Position numbers and translations under genes: made by a program. This document shows, piece after piece, positions 1 to 13,600 of a stretch of DNA of 64,000 bases (the stretch's first letter is position 1; every line of letters starts with the position of its first letter). The stretch is from Aldrovandia affinis (taxonomy: Eukaryota; Chordata; Actinopteri; Notacanthiformes; Halosauridae), in contig JAINUG010000196.1 of assembly GCA_029706075.1 (NCBI GenBank), positions 829,501 to 893,500 of the forward strand, given 5' to 3'. The notes below the pieces were generated by a model. It was not told the origin of the DNA and did not search any database. It saw only the letters and a program-made list of their open reading frames with translations.

Positions 1-310
1 GGGTTCGATTCCCCGTCCCGCCAGAGTCGGCTCTGGCTGGGAGTGCCACCAGGGGCGGCGATTGGTTGTCCGCCCCAGGGAGGGGGGGAGGGAAGCCGAC
101 AGGACGTTTGCTGCGCATACCGGGTTACGGTCGACGGCCTGGTGAGTGCAGTCTCGGAGGAGACGATGCTTCGCATTCGTTACTACCGGTCGCAGGACTA
201 CGGCAACAAACTCACATTACTAGGGGGGGATTGACATAAAAATAGCAGGTGTAATTGGCTACTAAATTGGGAGAAAATGGGATAAAATCAGCAACAAAAT
301 CTTTAAAAAA
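1..310 (+). repeat. tRNA-derived SINE, 5' part cut by window edge (family A)
   Basis: The first bases hold a pol III B-box-like motif (GGTTCGATTCC), followed by a GC-rich body with a CCAGGGAGG-type G-rich block near 75-95. From about 240 comes an AT-rich tail with AATTGGCTACTAAATTGGG. The same G-rich block and/or tail recur near 3840-4032, 7480-7790, 42745-43730 and 59535-59815, which marks a dispersed family. The internal promoter motif followed by an unrelated body fits a SINE better than a tRNA gene. The left end and any TSD cannot be seen. Confidence 0.55.
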
Positions 311-472
311 TGTTTTACAAAAATGAATAGATGTAACATTTACAATAATTGAATTAAAAATAACTGAACCCCTCATTTAACCTCATTGATCCATTCCATT
401 CACAGTACACTTTGTGGTATCACAATAACACACATGCATCAAAATAAAGGTCCAGCTGTACATAATCTAGTG

Positions 473-1011
473 TAGTGGTTCCCAACCTCGGTCATAGGGA
501 CCCACAGTGCATGCTGTTCTCGTTCCAACCATAATTGCTCTGAATTATAACTAGTTTAATTAGACATTTTTAATTTATATTATAGCATATTCACATCCTA
601 AGACTTTAAAACAAGTAATTATCTCATGTTCTATAATGTGCTATATAACCATCTTGATAACATCTGGGTGACCAGCAGGGATTTATACTTGTATTACAAT
701 AGGTATCCTCAAGGTGTCCCTGTAGGCGCTCAATCGGCACAGTAACATGACTAATTATACAATAAGTGGCTAATTGTGACTGTTTACCTGATACGTTTAC
801 CTAATATGGTGAGGGGGAAAGAAAGGAAACATAAACATGGATGGAATGTCAAATATGAAAAGCATGTCAAAATCAGCAACCAATTTAAACACAATAAACC
901 TGGTGAGGTGAAGTAATTATGTAATGAACCGCTTTAATTGATCAATTAAGTGCTTCATAAGAACAAAAACCAGACCCTGTGGCTCTCCAGGACCAGGATT
1001 AAGAACCACTG
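473..1011. mobile_element. Non-autonomous hAT-like element
   Basis: Imperfect terminal inverted repeats: the left end reads (T)AGTGGTTCCCAACCTCGGTC, and the right end, reverse-complemented, reads CAGTGGTTCTTAATCCTGGT. Flanking octamers ATCTAGTG (465-472) and AGCTAATG (1012-1019) match at 6 of 8 positions, compatible with a decayed 8-bp hAT target duplication. The interior is AT-rich with no transposase reading frame. CAGTGGTTC-type ends are common in fish hAT MITEs. Confidence 0.6.
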
Positions 1012-3839
1012 AGCTAATGTCTGAGATTAATTCCGAGGGGGAATCATCTCTCAGCAGGGGAAAGCAGCTGGATGTCTTTCAAGATTTGACAGATGTGTTC
1101 TTAAATTTAAATATTACATTAGAAAAACTTAATAATCTCAAATTACATGCATTCTTTAACAAGCATGTAATAAGTACGCTTTGACAGAAGTATGTGCCAC
1201 AGACTCCTTATTTGCATAAAATCTAAATAAGAGAACTGAAGATCTGTCCATTTTATTTTCAATGCCCACATTGTGGCACTAGCGAATAATATTTGGGCAA
1301 TAATTTAATGAAAGTTAACAAACTCGTGGCCATTGTCAAAAACATTACCCAAACCAAAATCTGAGGAACGCGATTATTGAGCACGGGGTCACGCTATGAG
1401 ATGTTGAGTGAAGCAAGCATGGACATCTGCCCTGTACTGGTGGGTGTGCAGTACAATTTTGTTTCCATTGAAGTCAATGGGGAAAACACAACACAACATT
1501 TCAAAATGTAGGTTTGTTTCAAGAGATCAATAGTAATGTAAAGTCCACTGTATGGTCTATGATATACTTTTTTATTTATTTATCGTTTTTGCCATGTATC
1601 CCTATGGAGATTTTGCTTAGAATCTTGTAGTGCTGATCTACCATATGTAAGGAACACCCTGATTGGCTGTGGTATACGCCATTACGTCATTGTTCACTCT
1701 CCTGTCATCAGCTTTACAAGCGAACAGATCATCAATACAATTTAGCTTGTCAAAGCACTTTGATATGGACTAATTTCTGATCAATAAAATAATCTAAAAA
1801 TTATTTTGCATTTCAGACATTTGTAAGGTTATTGGTATAGAAATCACTATAGGGGTAAGACGATGCCATTTAGATTTTTTGGTGTTTTGAACTTGTTGAA
1901 CTGAGCACCTTCAGTCAATGAAAGGAATGAGTCCTAATGAAATATAGAAATATCCTAATGTAATTTCACGTTTTGTACCATTATTTATTTTAAATATTCA
2001 GACTGTAATGCTATTGATACTGAAATCACTAGGTAGTTAACATTGTTAATAAATTATATGTAACTAGCTAATGTTAGCTACCTGCCTAGCTAACTTAGCT
2101 AGCTAGCTATCTCCCTTCTGTTAGGGAAGGCTAAGTGGGGAGTGAGGAGTACTCCTGTCGAAATCCTGAATTCCAGAGTTTTATATCATATTATGTACCA
2201 CATATGTGCAATAGTGGATGAAACCAACACACTAAAATATGGAAAATGTGGTTGAGAAATCAACCATTGCTAACTCTATCTAGCTGTACCATTTGTACCA
2301 TTAATTATTTTAAATATTAAATATAGCTAGCTAGCTACCAATACTTAACCTACTAGTAACGCTGGATTTCCACTTTATTTTTGGTCCCTCTAAATAATTG
2401 CCTGCATGATGCCCCTGAATTGGATGCATGATAGCCTCTATACGAAATGGTTTGTAGTGCTAACCTGTAAATTTAAGTACTTAAGTTATGGCTTTGAAAA
2501 CTTAGTAACCATGATAGATTTACATGATAGACATAGTGTCCCATGGTAGAAAAACGAATATATATGCCATTTGCCACGAATGGGACAATTCCTTAGCTTT
2601 TTAAGTGCTAATACTGGGTGTCAAATATTTATTTATGGACATTAATAATAGCCTACCTGTGAAAAGACAAACCACTCAAACCCAATGATTATACTCACCA
2701 AATGCTGCACATAACAGCATTTTTAGCAGATTTAAAACAGAGCAATTGTAATTAGAATGATGTCAAGTTTATTCGGTTCAATGCATTACAATTTACAAAA
2801 TTAAGTAAAAATGGCAGTCATTTACAGGAGTCACGTAAATTGTGTGAAATGTTTGGCATCAACATAAGTGTTCCCTTGGAAGTAAACATAGCAGTTTCGA
2901 CCAATGATAAGACAGTTATCATCAATGCAGTGACAGTTCTGGTGAGCCAAGCTCTAATTAGACAGTCCTAAAAGAAGTGAATAAGAACTAGAACAACAAA
3001 AATAAAAAAACATGTGTTCTAGACATGTTATAGATATTATTGTGTTAATTACATTATGTATCTGAAAAAGAGTTATAGAATGAATGCTTAAGTGTCCTAC
3101 TTTCTGATTGACTTGAACACACAGAAATTGTACTGCACACCTACATGCAGATGGCGCTGTAGAGCACCGGGAAGTAAATGTCTCCTTATTTGCTTCAAAG
3201 CTCATAATGGGGGAAATGCCAGTCGCTTGGTCCACTCTATATACCGTCTATGTAACAGAGTAAGGTTTCACCCTATCAATAAACTCCCTCCAGAGCTATG
3301 GAAAACAAGATGGGGCAGTGGGTCTTCTGCTGTATTGTACCATTCAAAGTACTTCTAACAGAGATTTCTAACAGAGATTTGTTGCCTCAAAGCATTCAAC
3401 AAAATTACAGAGAAACTCACATCATATTACAACCCTCATCAATTAAAAAATAATCCACGTTTCTTTCATCCAACACACATTTCTAAAGGCCGTCAGGATT
3501 TTTGACCCAAAGCAAGTTTGCAGCCTCATTGTGCTATCCCTCCTTCATTTGGTCTGTGTAGCCTTTATGACATTCACAATTTTTCATTTAATTGGTCATA
3601 TTTAATAGCCTATCCATGCTGAAAACTATTTTATTATTATTAATACTATTAAACTATTTTTGTGCAGGTTAAATATAACTGCGCTTTTTAAATGTGAGTA
3701 GGCTATTTTCCACACCTTCAAACAACAGCATACCCCTGCTCAACATTTCAAAATACTGCTGAATGTTCCCTATTCAGCACGTGACAGTATGGAATGTAAA
3801 CACCATTGTCAATCATCATCTTAATTATTATTATTATTT
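1012..3839. other. AT-rich sequence upstream of first visible PDE9A exon
   Basis: No exon, RNA gene or complete transposon recognised. GCTAGC-rich runs lie near 2080-2110 and 2320-2335. A stretch near 1605-1635 (GGAGATTTTGCTTA followed by ATCTTGTAGT) recurs near 24487-24515, so part of this block is an unclassified dispersed repeat. It is presumably intron of PDE9A, since the first visible coding exon begins with an incomplete codon. Confidence 0.4.
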
Positions 3840-4032
3840 TTTTTTTTAAATTTATTTCTGATCCAATTTGTAGCCAATTATACCCTCTATTTTATTTTCA
3901 ATTATTTGATAGAGATTCGTATTCCTGGACCTTTTGTCCAAAGATCTTCCAACATTAAAAATCAATTGACGACCAGGGCCGGTCTGGTGGCAGTTAACCG
4001 CTCCAAAGCGCGGTGCCTAGACCGCTAATCTT
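3840..4032 (-). repeat. SINE family A copy, inverted
   Basis: Read on the minus strand, a tRNA-like head (AGCGGTCTAGGCACCGCGCT, 4001-4020 region) leads to a body and then a tail with TATAATTGGCTACAAATTGG and an A/T-rich end. The tail matches the copy at 1-310. Ends are approximate. Confidence 0.5.
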
Positions 4033-4243
4033 AATTATTTGATAAGCTGCAAAGCAACATAAAAATCAAGATAACATAATATAAGTGCAAACAACCAAGA
4101 TAACTATAAGCACAATAACAGAGTAGGCAGTAACACTATAGATATCCTGTGCAAAGCTGATAGAACTTGGGCACTACATAAGGGAATTAAATTTGATATT
4201 AAATGCCCAAACATTTTACATATTATCTGTGCATCTCAGGATG

Positions 4244-4331
4244 CCAGGAGCAGAGGAAGTATTTGGGGTGTTTATGGGGCCAGGAGCAGAGGCACTGTTT
4301 TGAGGGCCAGGGGCAGAGGCATTGTTTTGAG
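4244..4331 (+). repeat. Short tandem repeat, about three units
   Basis: Units begin CCAGGAGCAGAGG at 4244, 4280 and 4306; the last two are about 26 bp apart and share CA(C/T)TGTTTTGAGG. The array lies just upstream of the acceptor of the first visible PDE9A exon. Confidence 0.6.
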
Positions 4332-4380
4332 GTGTACACAGATGCCCAGGGTCTGAGTGTGTTTTTTGGCTCATCCTCAG

Positions 4381-4458
4381 GAACACTGCCATAATGCTGG
4401 TGGACCCAGAGGGAGCCTTGGTCTCCATTGATCCTACCATGCCTGCCAACTCTCCCAA
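4381..4458 (+). CDS. pde9a: PDE9A exon, N-terminal region ([11 protein letters not shown])
   Basis: Preceded by CATCCTCAG and followed by GTAAGC. Enters with one base completing a codon and leaves with two. Encodes [11 protein letters not shown] then [14 protein letters not shown], matching the human [11 protein letters not shown] stretch. The preceding exon was not found within the 4.4 kb to the left. Confidence 0.9.
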
Positions 4459-7400
4459 GTAAGCGACTGCTTTCTCTCTTATACCCAACATGGATATTTT
4501 CTCTCTTTTTCTCTCTCAATGCACATTGTCCTTTAATTTACCTCAGTAGAGACATTAAGCAGGTGCCAATTAATTTGTTTCTGAAAAAAGCATAAAACAT
4601 GAGAAACATGCATGCCTACATACATTAGTTCATACATACACTACTTTATGGAATCAAAATTGATTTAATTTGGATTTCTTTCCAGTAATCAGCATAAAAT
4701 ACTTGATAAAAGCACCTTTAGCTGCAATTACAGCTGTGAGTCTATTTGGTAAGTCTCTACCAGCTTTGCACCTCTGGACACTGCAATTTCTTTTTACAAA
4801 ATTGCTCGGTTGGATGGGGATCATTGATGAACAGCAATTTTCAAATATTTCCACAGATTCTCAATGGGATTGAGGTCTGAGCTTTGACTGGGCCACTCCA
4901 GGACATAGATTTTTTTGGTTATTAAATCATTCCAATGTGGCTTTAGTGTATGCTTTGGGTCATTGTACTGCTGGAATATAAATCTTCTCCAAAGTCCCAG
5001 GACTCTTGCAGACTGCAGTAAAGGTTTTACTCCAAGATTTGTCTATATCTTGCACTATCCATTTTGCCCTCTATTTTGACAAGCTTTCCAGCTCCTAAAA
5101 ACAGAGAAGCATCACCATAGCATTAGGCTCCCGCCACCATGGTAGGGATATTGTTCTTGGGATGATGCACAGTGTTAGGCTTGCGCCAAACGTAGCACCT
5201 AAGGTTGAGGCCATAAAGTTCCTCCATGGAATCTTCCTTCACATGGTTTGAGTTGAGAGTCTTCCACATGCCTTCTGGCAAACTCTAGGTGAGATTTCAT
5301 TTTAGGTTTTTTTTCAACAGTGGTTTTCCTTTTGCCAACCTCCCATAAATATAGATTTGTGAAGCGCCTGAGCTATTGCTGTCCCATGGACAGTGCCATC
5401 TCTGCCATGGAAGACTGTAAGAGTTGCCATAGGCCTTTTGGTGGCTTCCCTAACAAGTGCACTTCTGACCCGGATGCTCAGTTTTGGATGACAGCCTGTT
5501 CTAAGCAAATTCACGTTTTTATTCATTAAAAATGTAATGTGTAATTTCATGTATAAGTGCATGTCAGTTGGATTGAATTCAGGCCTCAATGTTAGTAGGG
5601 TGCCAGGCTAGGGGTTTTTATTTGCTTATTTTTCTGGACAGTACTGCAGATATGTGTTGTTAGATATTGAGTTTCTGATGTAATGTTATGACATAATCCT
5701 GTCTTCCTGAAGTCTTCTTAATATATGACAAATCAGACTAACTCCTATACACTTTCTTGTACGTCGCTCTGGATAAGAGCGTCTGCCAAATACCTGTAAT
5801 GTAATGTAATGTAATGTAATGTGTGTACAAAGGTAAACACTGGTTATACTGGTATGCAGTGCATTGATATTTTGGTTTGATTTTCTCCTGGTATAACAGC
5901 AACTTGTACAAGGTCATGCCTTTATGCACGGGCCAGCTGGGAGGTACAGTATAAATCAAATATATTTCACTAGTCAGATTTGTATTATTTTCCCTGTCCC
6001 TTTAAAACAGCACCATTGTCACAGGAGGATCTGATTTATTAGATTTACTTTGGATAAAACGTATTCCCATGCATACATTGCAATATGTGTACATTATGAC
6101 ACATTTCTGTTGTAGCCAGTTACTGTGATTATTGTGCAATATGCTCTAAGTATTCAGTGTCATGCTTTTGTTATACTGTTTTACTAGCCAACCCCATTGA
6201 AATGTATTTTTATTAATACATTCATGTGATATCTGCATATGAATGTATTAATAAAAATACATTTCAATGGGGTTGGCTAGTAAAACAGTATAACAAAAGC
6301 ATAGCACTGAATACTTAGAGCATATTGCACAATAATCACAGTAACTGGCTACAACAGAAATTTGAAGACAGATATATTTCACTCAGAAAGGGGAGTGTTT
6401 GTGAGCTAGCTGGGCCATTAAAACTGATGAAAGCCTTCATTTGATCAGTTAGTTCCAAATAAAAGACCTCACTTGTTGCTGTTTTTTCGAAATACATTAT
6501 TATTGGGACACTAGGCCACACTTCCCTAACCTCTACAATGACTAACTTCTGTGTTTCTTCTTGCAGAGAAAGAAGATATGTTTCAGAACGTGTTGTCACA
6601 GGTGGCTGAGCAGTTCAGCAGGTAATTTGCAATCCATCAACAGCCTCATAGAAGGCTCCTTCATTGGCTAGTACAGAGGTTCCCAAACTGGGGTCTAGGG
6701 ATCCGTGGGGGTCTGTGAAAGAGTCCCAGGGGATCCTCAGTAAAATGTTAAAATAATTGCCCTTAAGCATATTTTGTTTGCAATTCCTTATTTAATAAAT
6801 TACATGTTTTAGACTTTCAGATAAAATAAACCAATTTAGACATCCTTATTAATATTGTGCCACATGTTAACAACATATGCTACATGACAGCTAGCTACAT
6901 GTCTTATATAGATCCATGATATAATGACATCACAATTTAAACATGCTTCTGGGTACTAGTGCATTAAATAGCCACTGCATTGCAGCCAGTTTGTGTTGGA
7001 TAAAGGTGTCCACAGTGAATCATGTGTTTGAGGTGGGTGTCTACAGGGTGGTCATTTTAGGGGGTCTTGAGGTTTGGGAACTCCTGGCCTCATGCACTGA
7101 AACATGGGCTCCCATCGCACTTTTTGGCACTGGCCATTAAACTTGGACCGGAGTGAGAGAAAGGGAAAAGCCTATGTTGCCTATGTCTCACTTTTTTCTC
7201 AGAATATTGTGCCTCTAACCGTTCATTTATCCAGAGAGATTTCACTTGACCCTGGGTATTGGGGGGGGGCTTTCTTTCGCAGGGCTTTTCGTATCAATGA
7301 ACTGAAGACTGAAGTGACCAACCGCCTGGCCATGCTAGAGAAGAGAGTAGAGTGTGAGTGACAGCTCAGTGCCATGGTGTGTGTGTGTGTGTCTCTGTGT

Positions 7401-10400
7401 TCATGTATGTGTCCTCTGGTAAATTGCTCTTGGACTACTAGATCTTGCTACTGCACTGGCTTTCATTGTAGTGACGTGCCCTGTGAATCCAGACCATGCC
7501 AGGTGCTCACTCACTGTGGCCAGCAACCCTACAGGGCAGCACAAAATTGGCCGTAGTGTCACCCAGGGAGGGAGGGTTTTTAGTCTCCTCGATTTAGTCG
7601 ATTGAACGCCTGCAATCTGCACTCCTGTGGTGCAATGCCTGTGGTAGCTAGCATAATTTGCTTTGTAGGAGAAACCGTGCTTGTCTGCACTCTCCGAAAT
7701 TGACAGAATAGGTTGCACTGATGATAAGGGCATATTAATATGACTGGGCATTTCAAATTGGGAGAAAATAATAAAAGAAAAAAGAGAATGTAAACTGTTG
7801 CTCTTTGCTCTTCATTGGTTGTTTCAGTGGAGGGGCTGAAAGTGGTGGAGATCGAGAACTGCAAAAAAGACCTGAAGAAGCTACGTGATGAGATGGCATC
7901 CAGAGGAGGAGGGAGGTGAGAGAGCACTGAGTGGGACAGCAAGGGAGCGTATTAATTAATAATAAATTAATAATAAGCTGAAAACCAACTGTATATCAGA
8001 CTGAATTCAGCACATCTAGAAAATGTCACTGAATAATGGCACCAGGGATGGGGTTGAGTTGACGTGTTTGAAATTCGATGCTTTACACTGAGGGTTCTGT
8101 CCCTGATATTGTTAGGCCCCCAGAGTTCCATGAAGGGCAGGTTCTCATGTATATTCATTAGCAGTGAGACCGTGAAGTTTATGGTTCTGATTCTAATGCT
8201 ATGGATATGCATAGAATTGTTGTAATAGCCTGTGGTTCTGAGCCAAAATATGTTCCAGTCCTGCTTACTCATGAATATTTACAAGAGAAGCCATCACCAA
8301 ATCTACACTTTAGCACCACTCCCATTAGTCCCTTTGGAATTATATAACATTTGCAGATATAGACATTTAGCAGACGCTTTTATGGTCTACAGTAGTGAAT
8401 GCATTATTTTCAGTATTTGGCCCCAGCATTGAACCCACAACCCATTAGCTCTACCAACTTGTTACAAATTTAAGACAAGTTTGATCAATCAGAGATGATC
8501 ATTTGCCTACAAATCATTCTATGGCTAATCAGGCCTGAGTAAAGGCAGACTTAAAATATAAGAATTGCTGGGTCAAAAAAGTGTGAAATTTGTTTTGTTT
8601 TGTGTCTTTAGAGTAAACTGCACCTGTAAATACAACTTCTCAGATGATGGAAAGAAACTATCTCCTAGGCGAGATGTCCCAAGCTACCCAAAGGTAATAT
8701 AATGATAATAATAATAATAAGGTTACCAAGTGTTCAGATTGGCATCCATAGATGTAATAAGTAAGAAGTAAATAGAGAATTTCACTTCTCAGTAATTGTT
8801 TGTAAGAAATTAATGTAGAAATGTAGAAATGCACCTGTTGCATGAGCCCAATAACTCTGAGGACCCTATTTTGGTGAATTAGGATGGTGTCGGTAACGCA
8901 GACGCAAAGCGAAGACGGTGGCGCTTTATGGCATGTCTAACGCAATTTCTGTAATTTCATGATTTAGGACGATAGCGCACCTCCGGCGCAGTTGTAAAAG
9001 AGGTTGGATTAACTTTTTAAAAATACATGTGGGTGTGGTGGGGGTTTGGTTTCATAATGGCCAATCAGAACACCTATTTTCTATTCCTTTAAATACCAGT
9101 GCGCTAACGCTATAGCAAATTGGCAATTTCCTCACATGGATGACAGTTTTGCGCAGCTGCGCCAGGAGCGCTTCTCAAAAGAGGAGAGTGAGAAGGTGCG
9201 GAAAAGTTGGCGCGCGAATCAGAGGGGGAAAACAAGGCACACATTAATTTGTTATTTTCATGATTTGGGTTTATATTTTGAGACCTACATTGTTAAAAGA
9301 AAGTGTTTTATTTTACCATCTCTTTTTTTCCTTATTTGTAGGCTTTCTTCAACTTAAAAAACAACGATTGCTGCAAATTTTCTTCTAACTTAATGCAAAA
9401 AAATTATTAAATTTTTTTTTTTTTAATTAAGGGGTTAAATGGAAAGCAATAAATTAAAAAACTCACAACTGCAACTAGGCCTGTTTCATTTATGTTCGTC
9501 ATGCAGTAGGCCTACATGCGTCACCCTGGAGTGTGCATCACAAACCACCTGGATATTAATGGAGTGGACCCCTTCCGATTCACATAAATAATACCGTGAT
9601 CAGAGTGCGCAACTGCACATGTGTGCAGGGAATCCACATTAAATAAAATCCTGTTTATTTTCTGCTGGCTGTCGGTGTAGGAAAAGTAATAAAGGGAATT
9701 TGCATGTTGGACAAGACTGGAAAAACTGCATGTTTAGTTTTCTGCCAACACAGGCTACCAAACCCAGGGTATCGTTCACGATATCGCCTTCGGCGTCCAA
9801 TTATGTACTCCATTTTCTGTAGTGCAAATGGAAAGAATAAAACCCTTTCACATAAGAAAAACAATGTGCATACAAACATATATTTATTTAACAGGTGTAT
9901 CTACTGAACGGTAGCGATGGATGGCCTGCTGGCAGTAGTGAATGGATGGTCCCAGTGGGAAGTGAAGTCAGGAAGTTTACACAGAACACATGAGAACAGA
10001 AATGAGAGATAATGTATAAATCCCCAATTCAATGATTTATTCAGTTAATTACATTTGAAATACAATTTGTTTAAAATACTATTATTTTTCAGGAATAATT
10101 CCAACATGTACCTAATAAGTTTTGTTTGCTCAAATGGCCAAATTTGATAATTGAATAATTTGCATAATTATGCACAAATGGCCCCATCATTTTTTGCATA
10201 GAATCATTCTAAATAATAACTGGATACGCCAGTGAACAAATTGGTGGGAGTTGCATGTTGATACGTCAAATGGTCTAGGTGGAGATGTCGCTGAAATGTT
10301 TTTAAAATAATTCAAAACAGCACAAAATTTTATATGGCAGATTTATAGGCCCAATAGACAAATGTGTTCTTTATGAGGAGGGGAATGTTGGTTTTGTGTC

Positions 10401-10656
10401 TATACTTCAATCTGGTCACGAGATATGACCTTTCAAATGTTGAAAATGAATAGTGCTCTGTAGTGTCCCCCACTGGCCAATTGGTGCCAGTTTTAATACA
10501 GCATGTAAGTAACCAACCTTAACAACCCTACCAAGTTTCCACCATTCCACATGGAAGTTACAAGCTTTCAAGCGATAAAGCTACAGAAAAAATGATAAAA
10601 ATAAGAACAAAAACAATAGGGTTCCAGCACATGCTGTCCTTTGACCCCTAATAATA

Positions 10657-10692
<36 letters not shown>

Positions 10693-13600
10693 TTGTAAAG
10701 CATAATTCCTGAATAGTACATCTAAAATCACTAAATATTACAACACTAAACACAGTAATTTATAGAATATAAACATACTTGCAGAGGTACAAAGATAACA
10801 TGGAAAGAATCAAATCTTATTGTTGAGATGCACAGTATTGTTTATATTTTTTGAACTTCAGAACTATTTCATAATCTCACAACCTTTTTTCTTGTTTGAT
10901 ATCAACAGTACACGTTGTCCCAGGAAACCATAGAGGCCCTGAAGAAGCCCACGTTTGACGTGTGGCACTGGGAGCACAATGAGGTCAGCAACGTTCAGAT
11001 TAGCACGTAATAACTTAAGCACAGTGTTATTCTTCATTCTGTTCATGGTATCAGCTGACTACAGTCTGTGTTATTTATTGTGTTCACATGGTATGCTGAC
11101 CGGGGACTTGACTTTTAGTGGGCTTAATTGTTACTTCCATTTAGTGTTTATGTGCTAAGTTAACACAGTTTTATTGCATATGGTTTGGATTCTGCACTGA
11201 TTGCAATGTTATTGTGCAAAGTTTTGATAATGAGATAACTTATACACTCAGTGGCCACTTTATTAGGTACACCTGTACACCTGCTCGTTAATGCAAGTAT
11301 CTAATCAGCCAATCATGTGGCAGCAACTCAATGCATAAAAGCATGCAGACATGGTCAAGAGGTTCAGTTGTTGTTCAGACCAAAAATCAGAATGGGGAAG
11401 AAATGTGATCTGAGTGACTTTGACCGTGGAATGATTGTTGGTGCCAGACGGGGTGGTGTGAGCCTTGTTAATGAGAGAGGTCAGAGGAGAATGGCCAGAC
11501 TGGTTCAAGCTGACAGGAAGGCGACAGTAACTCAAGTAACCACGCATTACAACAGTGGTATGCAGAAGAGCATCTCTGAATGCACAACACGTCAAAACTT
11601 GAAGTGGATGGGCTACAGCAGCAGAAGACCACACCGGGTTACACTCCTGTCAGCTAAGAACAGGAAAGTGAGGCTACAGTGGGCACAGGCTCACCAAAAC
11701 TGGACAGTTGAAGATTGGAAAAACGTTTCCTGGTCTGTCGAATCTTGATTTCTTCTACGACATGCAGATGGTAGGGTCAGAATTTGGCGTAAAGAACATG
11801 AATCCGAACATGAATCCATGCATCCGTCCTGCCTTGTGTCAACGGGTCAGGCTGGTGATGGTGGTGTAATGGTGTGGGGAATGGTTTCTTGGCACACATT
11901 AGGCCCCTTAATACCAATTGAGCATTGTTTAAATGCCACAGCCTACCTGTCCTGTTGCTGACCATGTGCATCCCTTTATGGCCATTTTGGGGGCAAAGGG
12001 GGGTCCTACCCAGTACTAGAAAGGTGTACCTAATCATGTAGCCACTGAGTGTATGTGTATGTTTTTGATACAGAAGTGACCACAGCCATATTGGAAATGT
12101 TTGTTTCTTTAATTTTTTCCCCCTCATTTTGTATCCCAAATTTGGAATTGCCACCTGTGCCTTTCGAGTCACCACTGTGCCTCCGGTCATATTGTGCATG
12201 GCTGTTACTGAGTTTACCATGGGTTGTAATTGTGCATGGTTTTGACCTTGAGTCGACCGTTGAAATTTTGTGCATGGTTTGATGCTGTGTTCGCCATGTT
12301 TATTTTGTGCATGGTTTTGATACCAAGTTTACCATGGGTCATATTGTGTATGATTCTGACCCTGAACTGACCGTGGTCTTAGTCTTGAGTCTTGAGTCTT
12401 GAGTCAACGGTGGTTATATTGTGCATGATTTTGATAACTTAGATTGTAGGCATGATTCTGACCCTGAGTTGATGTGGTCTTATTGTGCATGGTTTTGATG
12501 CTGAGTTTATCATTGGGTCTTATTGTGCATGGTTTTGATGCTGAGTTTATCATGGGTCTTATTGTGCATGGTTTTGATATTGAATTTACCATGGGTTGTA
12601 ATTGTGCATGGTTTTGACCCTGAGCTGACCGTGGTCTTATTGTGCATGGTTTTGATGCTGAGTTTATCATGGGTCTTATTGTGCATGGTTTTGATATTGA
12701 ATTTACCATGGGTTGTAATTGTGCATGGTTTTGATATTGAATTTACCATGGGTTGTAATTGTGCATGGTTTTGACCCTGAGCTGACCGTGGTCTTATTGT
12801 GCATGGTTTGGAACCTAAGTTGAACGTGGTTGTATTTTATATGGCTTTGATGTTGATGTGGCTGTATATTGTTTCAGATGCTGAGTTGCCTGGAGTATAT
12901 GTATCATGACTTGGGCTTGGTGAAGGAATTCAACATGAACCCCATCACTCTCAAGCGCTGGCTGGTATCTTTCAAACTGTTTTTATCATTATCAAGCGAA
13001 CCTGAAACAATGCATTAAATAGCCCAGTCAAGAAACAGTCAAAAGAAAGCTGAGGCATGAAGTGCATTCCTTAAGACCTCGTCCAGCAAGAAAGACAAGT
13101 TGCTACATCATCAGACACGGAATTGAGCAACGGCACTCTTTAAACAATACTGTCATCTTACGCGTTTGTCTCTACTGTGTTCTAGCTTGGCATTCAGGAG
13201 AACTATCGCAACAACCCATTCCACAACTTCCGCCACTGTTTCTGCGTCAGCCAGATGATGTACGGCATGATTCACCTGTGCAGCCTTCAGGTGAGAGAGC
13301 TCAGAGGTGTCTGAAGAAGGCTGGGAGTATGTGAGGGGGGGGGTGTATGGGCTCTGGGAATGGGGGGAAATCATACGGCCTGTTTATGTTGCTCAGGAGA
13401 AACTCACCCTGACTGACATGGGCATTCTCATGACGGCTGCTGTGTGTCACGATTTGGACCACCCCGGGTACAACAACACGTGAGTCGCCCTACCCCGTCC
13501 ACACCGCCATTCGAAAGCCTCCTTGACTGCAGCGACTGCATGGCTCAACCGGTGGACTGCCTTGTGAAAAGAACCAGCAGCTGTCAGAGCTCCCTCCAGA

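Noticed and set aside
1-25. 3' end of a tRNA gene (T-arm-like GGTTCGATTCC, CCA)
   Set aside because: The following sequence continues as a dispersed repeat seen elsewhere in the window; the rest of any tRNA is outside the window.
3092-3358. 88-codon frame beginning MSYFLIDLNTQKLY considered as the missing PDE9A N-terminal exon
   Set aside because: Only chance resemblance to the human YLDIDGRIQK segment; the rest does not match, and no splice sites give the right phase.
12404-12774. Open frames of 79-101 codons on both strands with repeated KPCTIRP-like peptides
   Set aside because: They are translations of the minisatellite; unit lengths near multiples of 3 keep frames open by chance on both strands.
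12190-12860. CRISPR-like array (regular repeats of about 39 bp)
   Set aside because: The repeats are head-to-tail with no unique spacers, in a vertebrate intron; it is a minisatellite.
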